Below, piece after piece: positions 23,455 to 38,100 of a stretch of 64,000 bases of DNA. The translations under genes were made by a program, and so were the position numbers. This DNA is from Ectobius pallidus (Eukaryota > Arthropoda > Insecta > Blattodea > Ectobiidae), in contig CAXKWD010000006.1 of the NCBI GenBank assembly GCA_964059195.1, forward strand, positions 9,726,530 to 9,790,529, in the 5' to 3' direction. The stretch's first letter is position 1; each line of letters starts with the position of its first letter. The notes under the pieces are model-generated. The model was not told where the DNA came from, did not search any database, and saw nothing but the letters and a program-made list of their open reading frames with translations.

Positions 23455-26400
23455 CATCTCATCATCATCATCAGCGTCATCTTCATTCATCCACATCCTC
23501 GTATTACTGTAGCTGGACCTATGGCTATGAATACAAAAAAAAATCTCATGTAGTACATTCACATGACTTGTTTTTACCCCTTACAATTTCACAGGCACTA
23601 TTCATATAAAATGTGATACTTCCAGTGCTTTACTTTCATTGCAATGAATTGTTTGGATGGAAAAAGAATTAAATTTTTAGATTAAGTAATTATTCCTACA
23701 TACTCATCTCTAAGGTAAGCTAAGCTGTTAAAATCCATTTTTGACCAAATATCTCTACAGTAAGTGGGAACTTAAGCCTCTCTTCATATTAGTTGCTTAT
23801 AAGCATTTTTTTTATAGATATATGTGTAAACAAAATTTCCAGAGGGGGGCAACGGCCCTACCCTGCTCCCCCCTTCCGGACGTCCATGCTTCTACTTGAA
23901 CCAAAGATAAGTAGAGAAAAATTACTTAGGTATGCAATTAATAAGTAGGCTACAAATGTTCACAAAAGCTAATAAAAAGCACGGTTGTAAACAATTATCG
24001 CAATTAGGGAATAGTATATTCCGATACAAGTGCATACGGATCAAGGAAAGAGTTTTTTTTCAATTTCCGAGATCCGTTATGCGCTTACGGCACGAGTATT
24101 GCATGCTATTTTTTGCACGATGATTATTTATATCAATTTATTTACATTATTTGAGATATTAACTGAAAATATTATTCTATGTACATACACTATTGAAAAT
24201 GGATTTTATATTTCAGAAAGTGATTCGCATATGTTTGTTGCTAAGGGGACCGAATATTTGTCCTATTAAAGTCGCCACAAACTGGGGGTCCTTGGTTCCG
24301 GTCTTCGATAAAGGCTTGTATTATGGTTTTACTTACGGCACGTATGCTTTTTGTAATTTTTACCGCACGGAGATTTCTTTTGTTTTCATAGCAACCAGAT
24401 TGCGTGCGGGAATGTCAAGTTACGATCCACGGCAACAATATTCGTAAGTACCACTAATTAGTTACGTCATGCAAAAACATTTTTTCTGCCTAGTTCCATG
24501 GAGTCCAGGTTTAATGGCAGCTTGGCCAAATAAAAAAAACAACATAGTTCTGTACGTAGCGATAACTTAAAATACGATAGTCCTCCCCATGAATTAAAAA
24601 TATTTTAGTGCCGATACAGTAATTGCATTTAAAAGGACCGTCATATTAGCACTGAACCCAACATTCTTTACAATCTGATTTCTCTTTAATAACAGAATAC
24701 AGTCAACCCTCGATATAATGCCACCATCTGTTCTCTAACATTTAGTGGCACAAAGCGAGGTGGCACTAAGACGAAATTTAATTTTTAAAACAACCATGGC
24801 ATAATACATTGCTGTATTAATTTATTGTACTTTAAATTATATAAAAGGAAAATAGAGAACTTTAGCACAAAATATAATACACTCTAGTATACTGTACAGT
24901 AACTCAATTTATTACAGTCTATGTCCAGTGCTACAGTACACAAAGGGTTGAAAATCATGTGGGTCCATGTAAGTGATTATGATTACAGTACAATACCTTC
25001 AGTCTTTGTTTTAAAAAGTAACTGTAACTGTAGTGTAGCGTTTAACAGCAGAATGGGCACTGGACTAAAAGAAGTGAAAGTCTGAAATGCCCCATTGTAT
25101 GAAGAACTCATTCTACCTGCTCCACCCTCACTCAGACTATCTGTCAGACTTCTTAACATTCCACCCCACTACATTTACAATTAGGGAAAAAAACAAATGT
25201 AAGGTGCACTTTTGCATGAGACGAATCCCGCCCAACCCACCCTCAGTTAAGCAGTTCCTTTTATACCACGATCTAGCGAATTCTTCGAGCATGAACAGGC
25301 TGCCAAACCGTTGGATACAAAGCAAACCTGTGGGTGCAAGGCACTTGCTCTCGCATTTTTAATGTTTGGTACGGTCGGGAGTGTCGGCGACAATATACAA
25401 GGATAGTTTGTCATCCTGCTTCGCTGAGAAACAAAATGTGAATACCGAGTGGGCGGAGCTTAAAGTGCACAATTAGTGGCAGGGAATGCTCACTTCTTGG
25501 AAATACAGTACAGTAAGTTTCTTAAATAATCTTCCTAACATTCACGGCGGTTTTTAAAAGAACACTGAAAAAAAACACTGAAAAAAAAACACTGCAAGTC
25601 ATATTTTGTAAAAATCTTGTCTTATATTCACTGGCACTAAATGAATTGGCACTGTAACGAGGTTTCTTATATATTTTATACGGAAGAAGATCCGTTCACT
25701 TGCATTTATTGCGCAATATGAGGGTGGCACTGTATAGAGGGGCATTATATCGAGGGTTGACTGTACTTTAATTTCACTAATGTTGACAACTCATCTTTTA
25801 ACTTGTATAGATTTTGCTCAGACATTATGAAGATGTACTGACAAATGGAGATCACTTCGAGTTATAACAGTAACCATAGCCTTCTGTAATACTGAATCAA
25901 AATGCTTCGGGGTCACCGAACATCGGATAATATAATATAGATGTTAATAAATAAAGAGGGCCTTGACTATACTTTACTGCTGTCATATTTTTGCGGACAG
26001 ACTTTTACGGTTAACGTTTTCTTAATCATTACAAGCGAACTTGGCAATATAAAGACAGCCAGTCTACCTAACCAAACTACGTAAACATATCTTCACTATC
26101 TGTAGTGTTTCTCTCCTCCCCAAAAAATGTATTCCTAATTTCAATACTGAGTGGAATTATGGGTAACAGATACCAATACAGTAAGATAAAGAACAGAAGT
26201 AGATGTGAATGTGTGTTTTACTCACGATAACGAAGAACTAGACCGGTGTTGTCAAGATGTAATCACCACCAAATATGCCAGTCCGGCAAATTCAGTCTCA
26301 TCGAGAGAAATATGAAGACACAATAATCACAAACCGTTATTTTACCGCTGTCACTACTGAATATTTCACATAAAATACAAATAAAACACAGCTTTACACA

Positions 26401-29400
26401 CTAGAACACTCACTATCCGCCATTTACATGGGCTAATCAAAACAAGATTATTTAAATCGATCGATAAAAACTCGATAGACATCAGCTATCGCCTTCAGTA
26501 ATAACTGAATCGAACACTATGACAAAAATGGCGCCGATTCCTCGTCGTTTCCAATTATTCCAATCATTTTGTCTCACACTTTTAAGTTACAGTTTTCATT
26601 GTAACGACTTTGTTGTAACCAAAGTTGTAGTCACAGACGAATAGTCGAATTCTACAATCTTGTGTTATAGAAGAATAAAAAAAAGAAAGAAAAAAATCCA
26701 AGCAAAAGAGCCCGTTCTTCTCATGAACGATAGTGACGGTTAATTGTCTCCATTAAAAATTACATTCTCTCGTAAGTAATTTGAGAGAACACCATATGGT
26801 TACCCGTCTTTCATACAGGTAAAAAAAGCATTTTGTATGGTTTTCGAAAAATTCTTTCATATCTTTACGTTTCATGCCTCCCTAAGTACGAAACCACCGC
26901 CCGTTCAATTTTTTTTTGTATATTTATATTATATACACGCTTTACACGCTAGCGGCCGTAATTTTGAAGATATTTTAACTAAATTTTATTATGTTATTTC
27001 TCGGCCCAATAGTTTGGACAAGTTCGTTAATGAGCAAAATTTACCCAAGGGGGCGTCGGAGGTGGGGGGTGAAATTTTGAAAAAATTATATCTCGGCCCC
27101 TATGAAGTTTAGAGGGAAACTTTGTTTGAATAAATTAGAGTACTCCCTAAGGAGTTTACAGTGACACCAACGATTCGGGGGTTTTGGGGGTACGAGTGGG
27201 GGTGGGTGGGATGGAAGTTCAAAATTTTTAAACCCACGTCTTGTGGGGTATCGTTGAAAAGCTATTGATGAGTACTCTACAAATCAATAACTAGTTTCTC
27301 CATAGCTTTCATATAAGGCGAGATTTGAATGTTTAAAAAGGGCTCTTTTTTGCAGTTATTATTGCGGGTTTGTCATGCCAAGGCTAAAGAAGAAGAGTGC
27401 TGCGCAGCAACAATAAATTAAACCGAAAGCACTTCGAAATCTACCTCTGCCTGTAGGCCCGCCTAAAGGTATTTTTATAAATATTTATTGCTATTACTAA
27501 AAATCGTGTTTCTTTGTTGAATCTCTGTAAAGCGAAAAGCAGGCTATTGTTAACGATCACCTCAAGTTCCGATTCACTCACGATCGTTTAAAATCGTTCC
27601 TCATTTCATTAAATTTTAACGTCTCAATGCAGTGTCCACAGCCACGTCGAAAAGTTCTTTTACGCTTTCAAAAGACTAAATAAATTTTTTTTCGTTTAAA
27701 AATAACATTGCTGTTCTAAATATACATAAGGAGAGCGCGGAAAAGTTAGATTTAGAATTTAAACAATACTTGTGATTAAGAAATATCACAGGAAGGACAG
27801 TATTGGACAAAGCAAGGAAATCAGATAAGACAAGAGTGTGGGGGAAAAGACAAAAAGTCAGAGTGGAACGAACATGCAAAAATAATTAATTAAGAAGTTG
27901 GTTAAATCAGCAAGGCATAATAAACCAGAAGGAAGAAGGAGTTCGGATCGTCCACGAAAAAGATGGTATGTTTAGGGATAACCCGCTATTCTTTTATGCC
28001 CACCCTTACCCCCGGAGTGCCAAGAAATTAATATTTTCAGCTTGGATAAATTTGGCAGCTTCCAGTTTCTGTAGCTATATTATTGTTATAGCATGTACAC
28101 ATACGACTATTTTTCGTAGATTTGTACGACGTACGACGCAACCATGAGTCGTACGCCTATTTGTACTACTACTTTTAACATAGTATTTTATATATTTTTA
28201 AATCAATCTACTGACGAATTTTAAATTTTGATATAAATCCAGCTCTTTATTTTCTCATGGATTTTGTTATAAGCATGTTGCTAATAATAACAACACTGTG
28301 GCAATTACTGTTTAGTTAATTTTATTGTACAGTGTGTCCCACGCAAGAGTTGGCCAATGACGCGGGTTCCTGCGGCGCGGCGGGCACAGCTCCAACTCCC
28401 GAGCGATCGGGTGAAATATCTACGCTAATGAAGCCGCGATCGGTGTTATGATTCAGGTTCACACATTTACAGTTAAAATTACAATGAAAATAAACACGTA
28501 CCTCATCACAAGAGATGTTGGAAATGTTCTCCTCTCGCATCCACACAACACTGACACCATTTTAGGAAATTTTCTTTCACGCGCATAAGTTCAGCTTCCG
28601 AGACAGAGTTCATTTCTCTTGTGATAGGCCTATGTGATATTGTCTTTAAGTTCTTCTAACAGTATGTGAATATTATTTATGGAGAAACTTGAAAAATAAA
28701 GTGTATAGGTCAACTTCCCGTACATTACAAAGGAAACGGGTGAAATATCTACGCTAATAAGCCCGCTGTTGGTGTAATGGTTCAGGTTCTCACAAAGAAA
28801 AACATGTGATTTATTACATCATCTTGCAAGGACGCAAGACGTCGGTTTTTAGCAAAATTCCCAGGTGTACGTCCTCCAAGCAGAGAAGCCGTGCGAAAAC
28901 TTGTAAGCAAACTTCGGGAAACGGGTTCGATTCTCGATAGTAAACGAGGGACCAAGCGGCGCGTACTTAGCGAACAGAAATTAGATCAAACCCACACACA
29001 TTAGAAGAACTTAATGACAATATCAGAAGAGAAATTAATTCTATCTCGGAAGCTGAACTTATGCGCGTGAAAGAAAATTTCTTAAAAAGGTTCCAATGTT
29101 GTGTGGATGCAAGAGGAGGACATTTCCAACATCTCTTATGATGAGGTACGTGGTTATTTTCATTGTAATTCCAACTGTAAATGTGAGAACCTGAATCATA
29201 ACACCGATCGCGGCTTCATTTGCGTAGATATTTCACCCGATCGCTCGGGAGTTAGAGCTGTGCCCGCCGCGCCGCAGGAACCCGCGTCATTGGCCAACTC
29301 TTGCGTGGGACACACTGTATTTTATCAGATTTAGCACATAGGAAGATAATGAAACACGTCTAATCATTTACATATAAGATGATTTATTAACAATTAATAT

Positions 29401-29441
29401 GTAATATGTAAGGTGCATAATACCGATTATTGATGATGATG

Positions 29442-29474
<33 letters not shown>

Positions 29475-30591
29475 GCAATAAGTTCATTACACTGAAAAAT
29501 CACAAAGTATACGACAGTTTTAACTAGCATACGACTATTTTCGAATATTGGTACGACTGTTCTACGTTCCTGATCTGGCAACCTTGTTTTGATCTGACGT
29601 GTTCTATATCCTTGAGCCCCGCTCAACACAGGATCTACAGGACGAGATATCTACATCTACATCAAATTATTACAGTTTCTTAATATACTCCTATAATTTC
29701 TCAAATAGATTATGTTAAAAGTAGAACATCGCACATAAATTTAAAAATAACAGAACGAAATTTCAGGCCGCAAGCAGCAGCTTACTAGGAAGTGTTTCTT
29801 TATGTAGAAATTGTAAATTGTAATGTAAAAAGCGTACTACAATCTAAATCGGGTCAATTAAGTAAGATTTAAATAAAAAAATAATTTCAATGAATTTGCC
29901 AAGAGCATATTAGTTGGCTTGTCGATAACGTATCGTGAAAATTGTATTCATACCATTAAACATGTGCTTTCCTGAACCCACTTAAAGGGGGGCATACAGC
30001 TTTCGGTAAAATTCCCCTTAGCAATGGATTGCTCTACAATCTTGCAATCTTACGTACCCTTTACTGACTACGTCTACAATTGCATACTATTTTCAAAATC
30101 AATCGAACTGTTACAGGTTACGGGTAATTATCGATTCAAAATGGCGTTTTGTGCACTGAAATGCCGCTTCCTTGGTAACTTCCACAAATATCAATATTTC
30201 TGAGTGATTATTTTTCTGTGTATTTGTTAATATCATATGACCAACGCTGTCTACAATCATTCATTTAACATTAATACTTTATTTTTTATCACTGCCTTCT
30301 AGACTGTATTTCTCGTGTGTACACTGCCTGTCCTATACGGCTAATTTTGCGTACGCGGTGACATTACAGATTGCAGCACCTACCACACCCAGCTGCATTT
30401 CCCTTTACATTACCGTATGCTCTGTGTTGCCCTCTGAAGTATAAACTCGGAAATTGAATTATGCTGGAATTTCATGCAATCTGGGTGTGAACTGTGTCGC
30501 CTCTACTGGAGAAATTAGGCAATTGAGCAATACTCTGAACTCCATATTAAAATAAAGCATAGGATAGGCAGTGTAATTCTCGAGACGGCGG

Positions 30592-30643
<52 letters not shown>

Positions 30644-32095
30644 GATTGTAGATGATGTTATTCATATGATCTTTACAAACAGATAGGAAAAATAATCAGT
30701 CAATATTATTGCCATTTGTGGAAATTATCACGGAAACGGCATTTTAGTGCATGAAATGTGGCAGCCATTTTGTAACGATAACTACCCATAACTGTAACAG
30801 TTTAATTAATTTGAAAATAGTATGCAATAGTAGAAGTAGTCAATAAAGAACATGGCAGATTACAAGATTAAACCAATAAAATCAAATATTTTAAGATCAT
30901 ACAATATAATGTACACACCAGATTGTCCAGGAAATTACGTAAGTTAGTTTAATTAATTTTACTTTTAGGTCAACCTTATCCTCTGGTCTTCATTTCAAAG
31001 TAAATATAAAATCGTTTCTGAACAATTTCCTATATCACTAGATACAATCTTGAGACACTCAAATAAATGTTTAAAATTTACAAAGATGCGTAAAACTTCA
31101 TTCGACACAACATTAAAAACAAAGATTTTAAATCTGAGAGTCTATTTTTCCTCGTTTAGCAATGATCCTGGAAGCCGCTAGTTTCTTCTCATTGTACGAC
31201 ACTGTAGCATTGTTGATACTTTCTACAGGATCCCATTGTCCAAAGGCTACTTCCCCACCGTTATTGTTGTCTACTTCTGCCGCGTCATCGCTCGCATCAC
31301 AGCCTGCAAATGTTTCCTCGGTTATTAAACCTCGACGCTTTTGTTCTTTAAACCGTCCCGATCTTGAAATCGACAATCGGCGTCTGTTGGTTGCATCGCT
31401 TACTTCGTTTTGAATTTCTGGCGGAGGAGCAGAGCTTCTGGATTTGTCAGTGAAGAAACTGAAAAACCTTTTTGCTGCCATATTTTCGTAAGTTCAATAG
31501 CACATCTTCTAAGACTTGGCACACGCCGTGATCATTTGGCACTAAAGTCAAGCGTGCAATCTGCAATTACTGTGATAAGAGTTGCAACAAGCAGACGGTA
31601 TCCGATATCTCGCACCTGATTGAAATGATAATAGCAACAGTTATCATATCTCTACTTAGAGTGCTGTAAATAAGAGATAAGGCGAACTTCACATCACCAA
31701 TGTTCAAAACGAGTCACTTAGAAAACAGTAAGGCAGCGTTCACACTGAGGCGATAAGCGATATACGATACGCGACACGCACGGACAGATACTTGAAATCT
31801 AAAGGGAGGAGATAAAAAAGGTTCACAGTCGCGCGATAGCGCAACATATCGCAAGCGATATATCTCTCGAAGTGCAACATGCCGGTCGCCTGAGCGATTT
31901 GTTGCTTACGATATTGTAACTCTTGTAGTGAAGATTGTGTTCCCACCACATTTTAGCTAGATTTCGAAGAAAAATCTACCTATTGCAATCGATACCATGT
32001 CATGACTTTCAAAAACTTATTTCATATCTTTACGTTTCATGCCTCCCTAAGTACGAAACCACCGCCCGATTAAAAAAAGTGATATAATATATAGG

Positions 32096-32152
<57 letters not shown>

Positions 32153-35100
32153 TTACACGCTAGCAGCCGTAATTTTGAAGATATTTGAACCAAATTTTAT
32201 TGTTATTTCTAGGCCCAATAGTTCGGACAAGTTCGTTAATGAGCAAAATTGGCCCAAGGGGGTAGAAATTTTAAAAAGTGATATCTCGGCCGCTATGAAG
32301 TGTAGAGGGAAACTTTGTATGAATAAAGTAGAGAACTCCCTATGGAGTTCACAGTGACACCAACGATTCGGGGGTTTTGGGGGTACGAGTGGGGGTGGTT
32401 GGTTGGGGGATGGAAATTCGAAATTTTTTAAACCACGTCTTATGGGGTATCGTTGAAAAGCTCTTGGTGAGTACTCTACAGATCAATAACTTGTTTCTCG
32501 ATAGCTCTCATGTAAGGCGAGATTTAACACATCGAAATCTACCTCAGCCTGTAGGCCTGCCTAAGGCAGGGTTCACACTCAGGCGATAAGCGATATACGA
32601 TACGCGACACGCACGGACAGATACTTGAAATCTAAAGGGAGGCGATAAAAAAGGTTCACACTCACGCGATAGCGCAACATATCGCAAGTGCTATATCGCT
32701 CGAAGTGCAGCATGCTGGTCGCCTGAGCGATTTGTTGCTTACGATATTGTAACTTTTGTAGTGAAGATTGTGTTCCCACCACATTTTAGCTAGATTTCGA
32801 AGAAAAATCTACCTATTGCAATCGATACCATGTCATGACTTTCGAAAAATTCTTTCATATCTTTACGTTTCATGCCTCCAAGTACGAAACCACCGCCCGT
32901 TCAAAAAAAAAAAAGTTATATATATATATATATCTTTACACGCTAGCAGCCATAATTTTGAAGATATTTGAACCAAATTTTATTATGTTATTTCTAGGCC
33001 CAATAGTTCGCACAAGTTCGTTAATGACCAAATTTGGCCCCAGGGGAGGGTCGGGGAGGGGTAGAAATTTTGAAATATGTATATCTCGGCTCCTATGAAG
33101 TATAGAGGGAAACTTTGTTTGAATAAATTAGAGAACTCCCTATGGAGTTCACTGTGACACCAACGATTCGGGAGTTTTGGTGGTACGAGTTGGGGTGGTT
33201 GGTTGGGGGATGGAAGTTCGAAATTTTTGAAACCACGTCTTATGGGGCATCGTTGAAAAGCGCTTGATGAGTACTCTACAAATCAGTAACTGGTTTCTCG
33301 ATAGCTCTCGTATAAGGCGATATTTAGCACATCGAAATCTACCTCAGCCTGTAGGCCTGCCTAAAGGGAATTTTTATCGCCCAGGTCGCGCCGATTTATC
33401 GCTCGCTGTGTGAACCTTCCTAGCAATATATCGCCGCAACAAATTCCTTCCGATAAATCGCTTATCGCTTATCGCCTCAGTGTGAACGCTGCCTAAAGGG
33501 AATTTTTATCGCCCAGATTTATCGCTCGCTGTCTGAACCTTCCTAGCAATATATCGCCGCAACAAATCCCTTGCGATAAATCGCTTATCGTATATCGCCT
33601 CAGTATGAACGGCGCCTAAGGAGTAAACAGTACCGTTACATGAGGCTCGTCCATAAAGTAACCTTCCCACAGGTCATTAACGGAAACATTTATTGTAAGA
33701 GATACAGCAAGTGTTCAGCTTTGTTTTGAACATATTCGCCACCGGAATGGAGACATGTCATAACGTGGGACCAACTTTTGAATACATGTGCCATAGAAGT
33801 CTGCCGCCTGGGGTTTGAACTATTGTGTGATAACCTTCTCAATTTCTCTGTCATTTCTTGAGGGGTAGGAAAAGACGAAAATCTCTGGGTGCGCGGTCCG
33901 AGCTGTAGGGTGGAGACTTCAACGCCTCCCTGCAAGTCTCCTGCAAAAGTTCGCCTAAGAGATGTTTCAACATCCACTCTACAGCCCGGACTTCGCTTCA
34001 TTCTTTTCCTACACCTCAATAAATGATAGAGAAGCGGAGATAGTTGTCACACAGTCATGGGCGTCGGCATGGGGAGGCAACTGCCCCCCTCTGGATTGCC
34101 TTATGGATTCATTTATTTGTGGTAGGCTACTCTTTGTCAACCTACAGTTATTAACTAATTATAATTACAATATATGTATTTATAATAATATATCACCAAG
34201 GTCATTGCTCAAAAGAGCGTGTTCTGTTAACTTAAAAAACTTTGTAGCCTCGTCGATTTCAGCTTGGGTTCAAAATAACGATCCGGTTAACTAAGTGAAT
34301 ATTAATGTGTTTAGCTTAATCATTTGAAATTGAGGTCCGAAATTGATTTTGCCCCCCCCCCCTTAATAAAATTCCTGGCGACGCTGCTGCACACAGTGGT
34401 TCAAATCCCAGGCGACAGACTTCTACGACACAAGTGTTCAAAAGTTGGTCCTACGGTCTGACAGATGTCTCAATTCCTGTGGCGAATATGTTGAAAAATA
34501 GCTAAACACTTGCTATATCTGTTGCAATAAATATTTCCATTAAATTTTGTTTTGTCTGTGTAAACGGCCCTCGTATTTGGCCCGGTCTAAAAAGGCTTTG
34601 GATGGGAAATATTACACCATTGATAGACCACTACCAGAGGAAAATTGTTAAGTCCCCAACAAACCTTCTGGAGCTTACCCCATTATCTCTTTAATAAGGA
34701 TCGGTTCAAGTTCAAACAAGATTGTACGGGAAATGTCTGTGTGTCAGTACGTGCGATAACTCGAATACGCTTTATCGGATTTTGATTAAACTTGGTATAC
34801 GCATTTATAATGTTCATGGAAAGAAGCCTATTGATTTTGGTCCAAATCGGTTGACCGGTACCGAAGTAATGACTAGTTAAAGGTCGCATGCGCTGAACTT
34901 GAGAATAAGGTGACCGCCGTTACAACCGGGCCGTACCGAGTGGGACCAAGTCTACAATGTCGCCAATATTACGAACATGATTACCAGGGTTAGGATTTTT
35001 AGGTGCAAATTTTATATGAAAAAAGGAAGGGAAAAGGTGCTAAAATAAGGTAAAAAAGGGGACAAAAAGGTGCTATTTTACTCAAGTAATTCAAAAAAAT

Positions 35101-38100
35101 CTATCTTCTATTAACAGGTATTGAGTTGCGAAAAAACACATGAAATCATCACTCACCAGAAACAGTAAAATACAGGAAGCTGTTGTACTTCAAGACATTG
35201 AGCATCTCTACATTTTTAAAAATAAGCCTGTTTCTATTAGGACATAGAATGTCTTTGTACATGCTAAAGCTTCTTTCGACATCCACAGAAACCAGTGGGG
35301 GCAAACTTTGTATTCACTCGGAATGGCAACTCTACACATGTGGCAAATTCCTCAACATCCTGATTTTTCTGAAGACTAGACTCAAGTTTGTCTTTAGCAA
35401 AGCCCTCTAACTGGTCCCTCACTGAAGTGAAAATATCCCATTGTTTTTCCTTTTCGAGACCTTGTTCTTCCAATTGTTTGATAGCTGCAGTCAAGTACTT
35501 GTAACCATGGACACAAAATAGTTGTCTCCAAATTCTGTATTTTTTTCCGGTAGCAGAAGTTGTTGGGCCTTGGAAATCGCACCTGCGTCTGCTGGATCCA
35601 ATGAAAGCACAAAATCCTTAATCTTGTCAAAATTCTCACACGACATAACAGCACACTGAGTCCATGATCCCCAGCGAGTAATGACCGGGAATTTTGGAAG
35701 GGGGAGGCCAGTGATTTCCTTGTAGGCAACAACACGACTCGGAGCTTTCTGTAGAATCTTCTTCAGGGCAGAGATGTATTCATTTGCAATGCCGTATTCA
35801 TTCCTTATGGATTCACAAACCCTGTGAAGGGCATGGACTAGGCATGTCACATGCTTTAACTTAGGGAACAAAGGTTTCAATTGGTTAATTGCTGAAACCA
35901 TGTATGGAGCCTGGTCTGTAACCACCAGAAGATGTTTTTCAAATGCGATACCACTTGGCCACAGGTTTTGACAGAAGTCCATGATTGATTGCATTACTGT
36001 ACTGGCGTTGGCTTTCCCCAGTTCGTACATTTTAAACAACATGGGCTTAACGTTCTCCCCTGATAGGGGAAAAACTAAAATGTTCAAAACATATCGTTCC
36101 ATTGAGTCTGTAGTTTCATCCAATATGATTCCCACATCACAATCAGTCACTTTCTCCTTGATGGTTTTTATGGTTTCTTGGTAAACAGGCTCCATGTAGT
36201 TTCTTCTTATAGTACTCTCATCAGGCACTGACATCTTTGTGTATTTTTCAAGGAATCCTTTGAAAGTCGGATGGTTTACCTTATTGAGTGGAATTCCCGC
36301 TTGTGTAAGAGCAGCACATAAATCAATGTTGAATTTCTTCAAATTTTGAGTTTTCGATGAACACTGTTCAATCGCATTCCGTAATAAAGGTTGTCGCGAT
36401 TTATTTGCTTGAAGTGTCTTGTTCTTTTGATGCTTAGAAGTGGAAATGTGTTGTTTGATGCGGTCTCGCTGGTGTTTTTCATGTAACAAAATTCCTGAAT
36501 CGCAAATGCTACACCGTATTACAGTTCCATCTGTTTCTACGGAATCTTGTTTGAATTCCTGAGACAGAGAAAATAATCGGGCTCTGGACACCTTAGGCAT
36601 GGCAAAAATACACTCATTTAATCACAGATTTGCACTCACGATCAACAGACTACTGACTGGTGAAGTCAAGAAGATGGAAGTGAGAGAAAGAGGATTTGCG
36701 TATACACAATATTTTTTTATAATAAATTATAATTTGGTGGAATGAAATACGCATTTCCATTGTAGCAAGCTATTTGTTTCGGCAAAGTGAAAGAGGATTT
36801 GCGCGCACACACGATATTATTGTTGATGGAATGAAATATGCATTTCCATTGTAGGGAGCTATTTGTTTCGGCAAAGTGAGAGAAAGAGGGTTTGCACGCA
36901 CACACGTATCATTTTCTGTTGTTGCAGGTGTGCTTTCAGTCCCGCTTTTACTGGAAGTAAAATGGAATGAAACTCACAAGTCATTCATAACGCTTTATAA
37001 TGATAAAATGCACTCTAGAAGAATATTGATAAGCTACAGTAGCCTATATGAAAAAGGGGAAGAAAGGGGATTATGGGCACTGTTGAGAAAAAAGGGGTAA
37101 AAGGTACCAAAAAAGGGAAAAAAGGTGCTACAAAAATGTCTCCATTCTCGACTATAGATAAAATCTCACACTGTGGTATCTTTCCGAAGAGCTTTAATTT
37201 ACCCTACGAGAAAAGGTGCGCACCTAAAAATCCTAACCCTAATGATTACATGCCGGTTGAATTCCGTAGATAAATGATTGTTGTAGCGATGTTATATGAA
37301 AGATGAGGAAGGGTAAGAAAGCTTCTGCATTAAGAATTCTAGGTCAGTGACAGGTTATGTTTGGTTAGGAACATTTGTATTGATTTAGGAGCTAAATGGC
37401 GCGGGGGTTTATAATGTCTCACATTGAATCTTTTCTACGACGGGAAATTTTACCCTTCCGCCGATCGTTTCTCTTTTGTTCCCCGCGGCTCGGAGGGGCA
37501 TGGTCGCTATTGGCAGAGCATTCTGAAGGAGTTCCGTCACATGCTTTATAATTGGGAAATCAAGACTATACTACAAAGCCGCGTTGCTAATCACTGAGGG
37601 CCTCGACTACATTATATCACGCTTTGCTGTAGATGTGAGGCATTTGTTGTAATTTCGTTCTGTTGTTATTCCACTTATTCCTTTCCATATGCTAATCAAA
37701 AAAATAAACACAAATATAAATAAATAAATATAAATAAAAGATTTAAAACACATCTAGCCATTCAATAATTAAATGCAGCTGCTGTTGATATAATATTGTG
37801 CATTCTATCGAAATGTAAGCCTACCGATATCTACATTATATTTTAATGCTCTTGTGAAAGCAATAGACCTAATGTAATAGGCTATGCTTATCAAACTTTA
37901 GACCTTTGCTCTTCCATAACCCCTGCTTCATGAATCGATCTAAAACTCAACTTTGAAATCGATTCCGTACTGTATGCATGGGTGCCCACGGGGGGGGGGG
38001 GCAAAATATTAGCGTTTTATGAATTTTCTGGGGGGGGGGGGGTTTGAAAATTGTTGCAAAATTAGTGTTTTATATGCTAAAATTAAAAACTGCCTAGCTA

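Noticed and set aside
23270..23562. Several long frames of poly-Ile, Tyr or Leu
   Set aside because: All are readings of one trinucleotide microsatellite.
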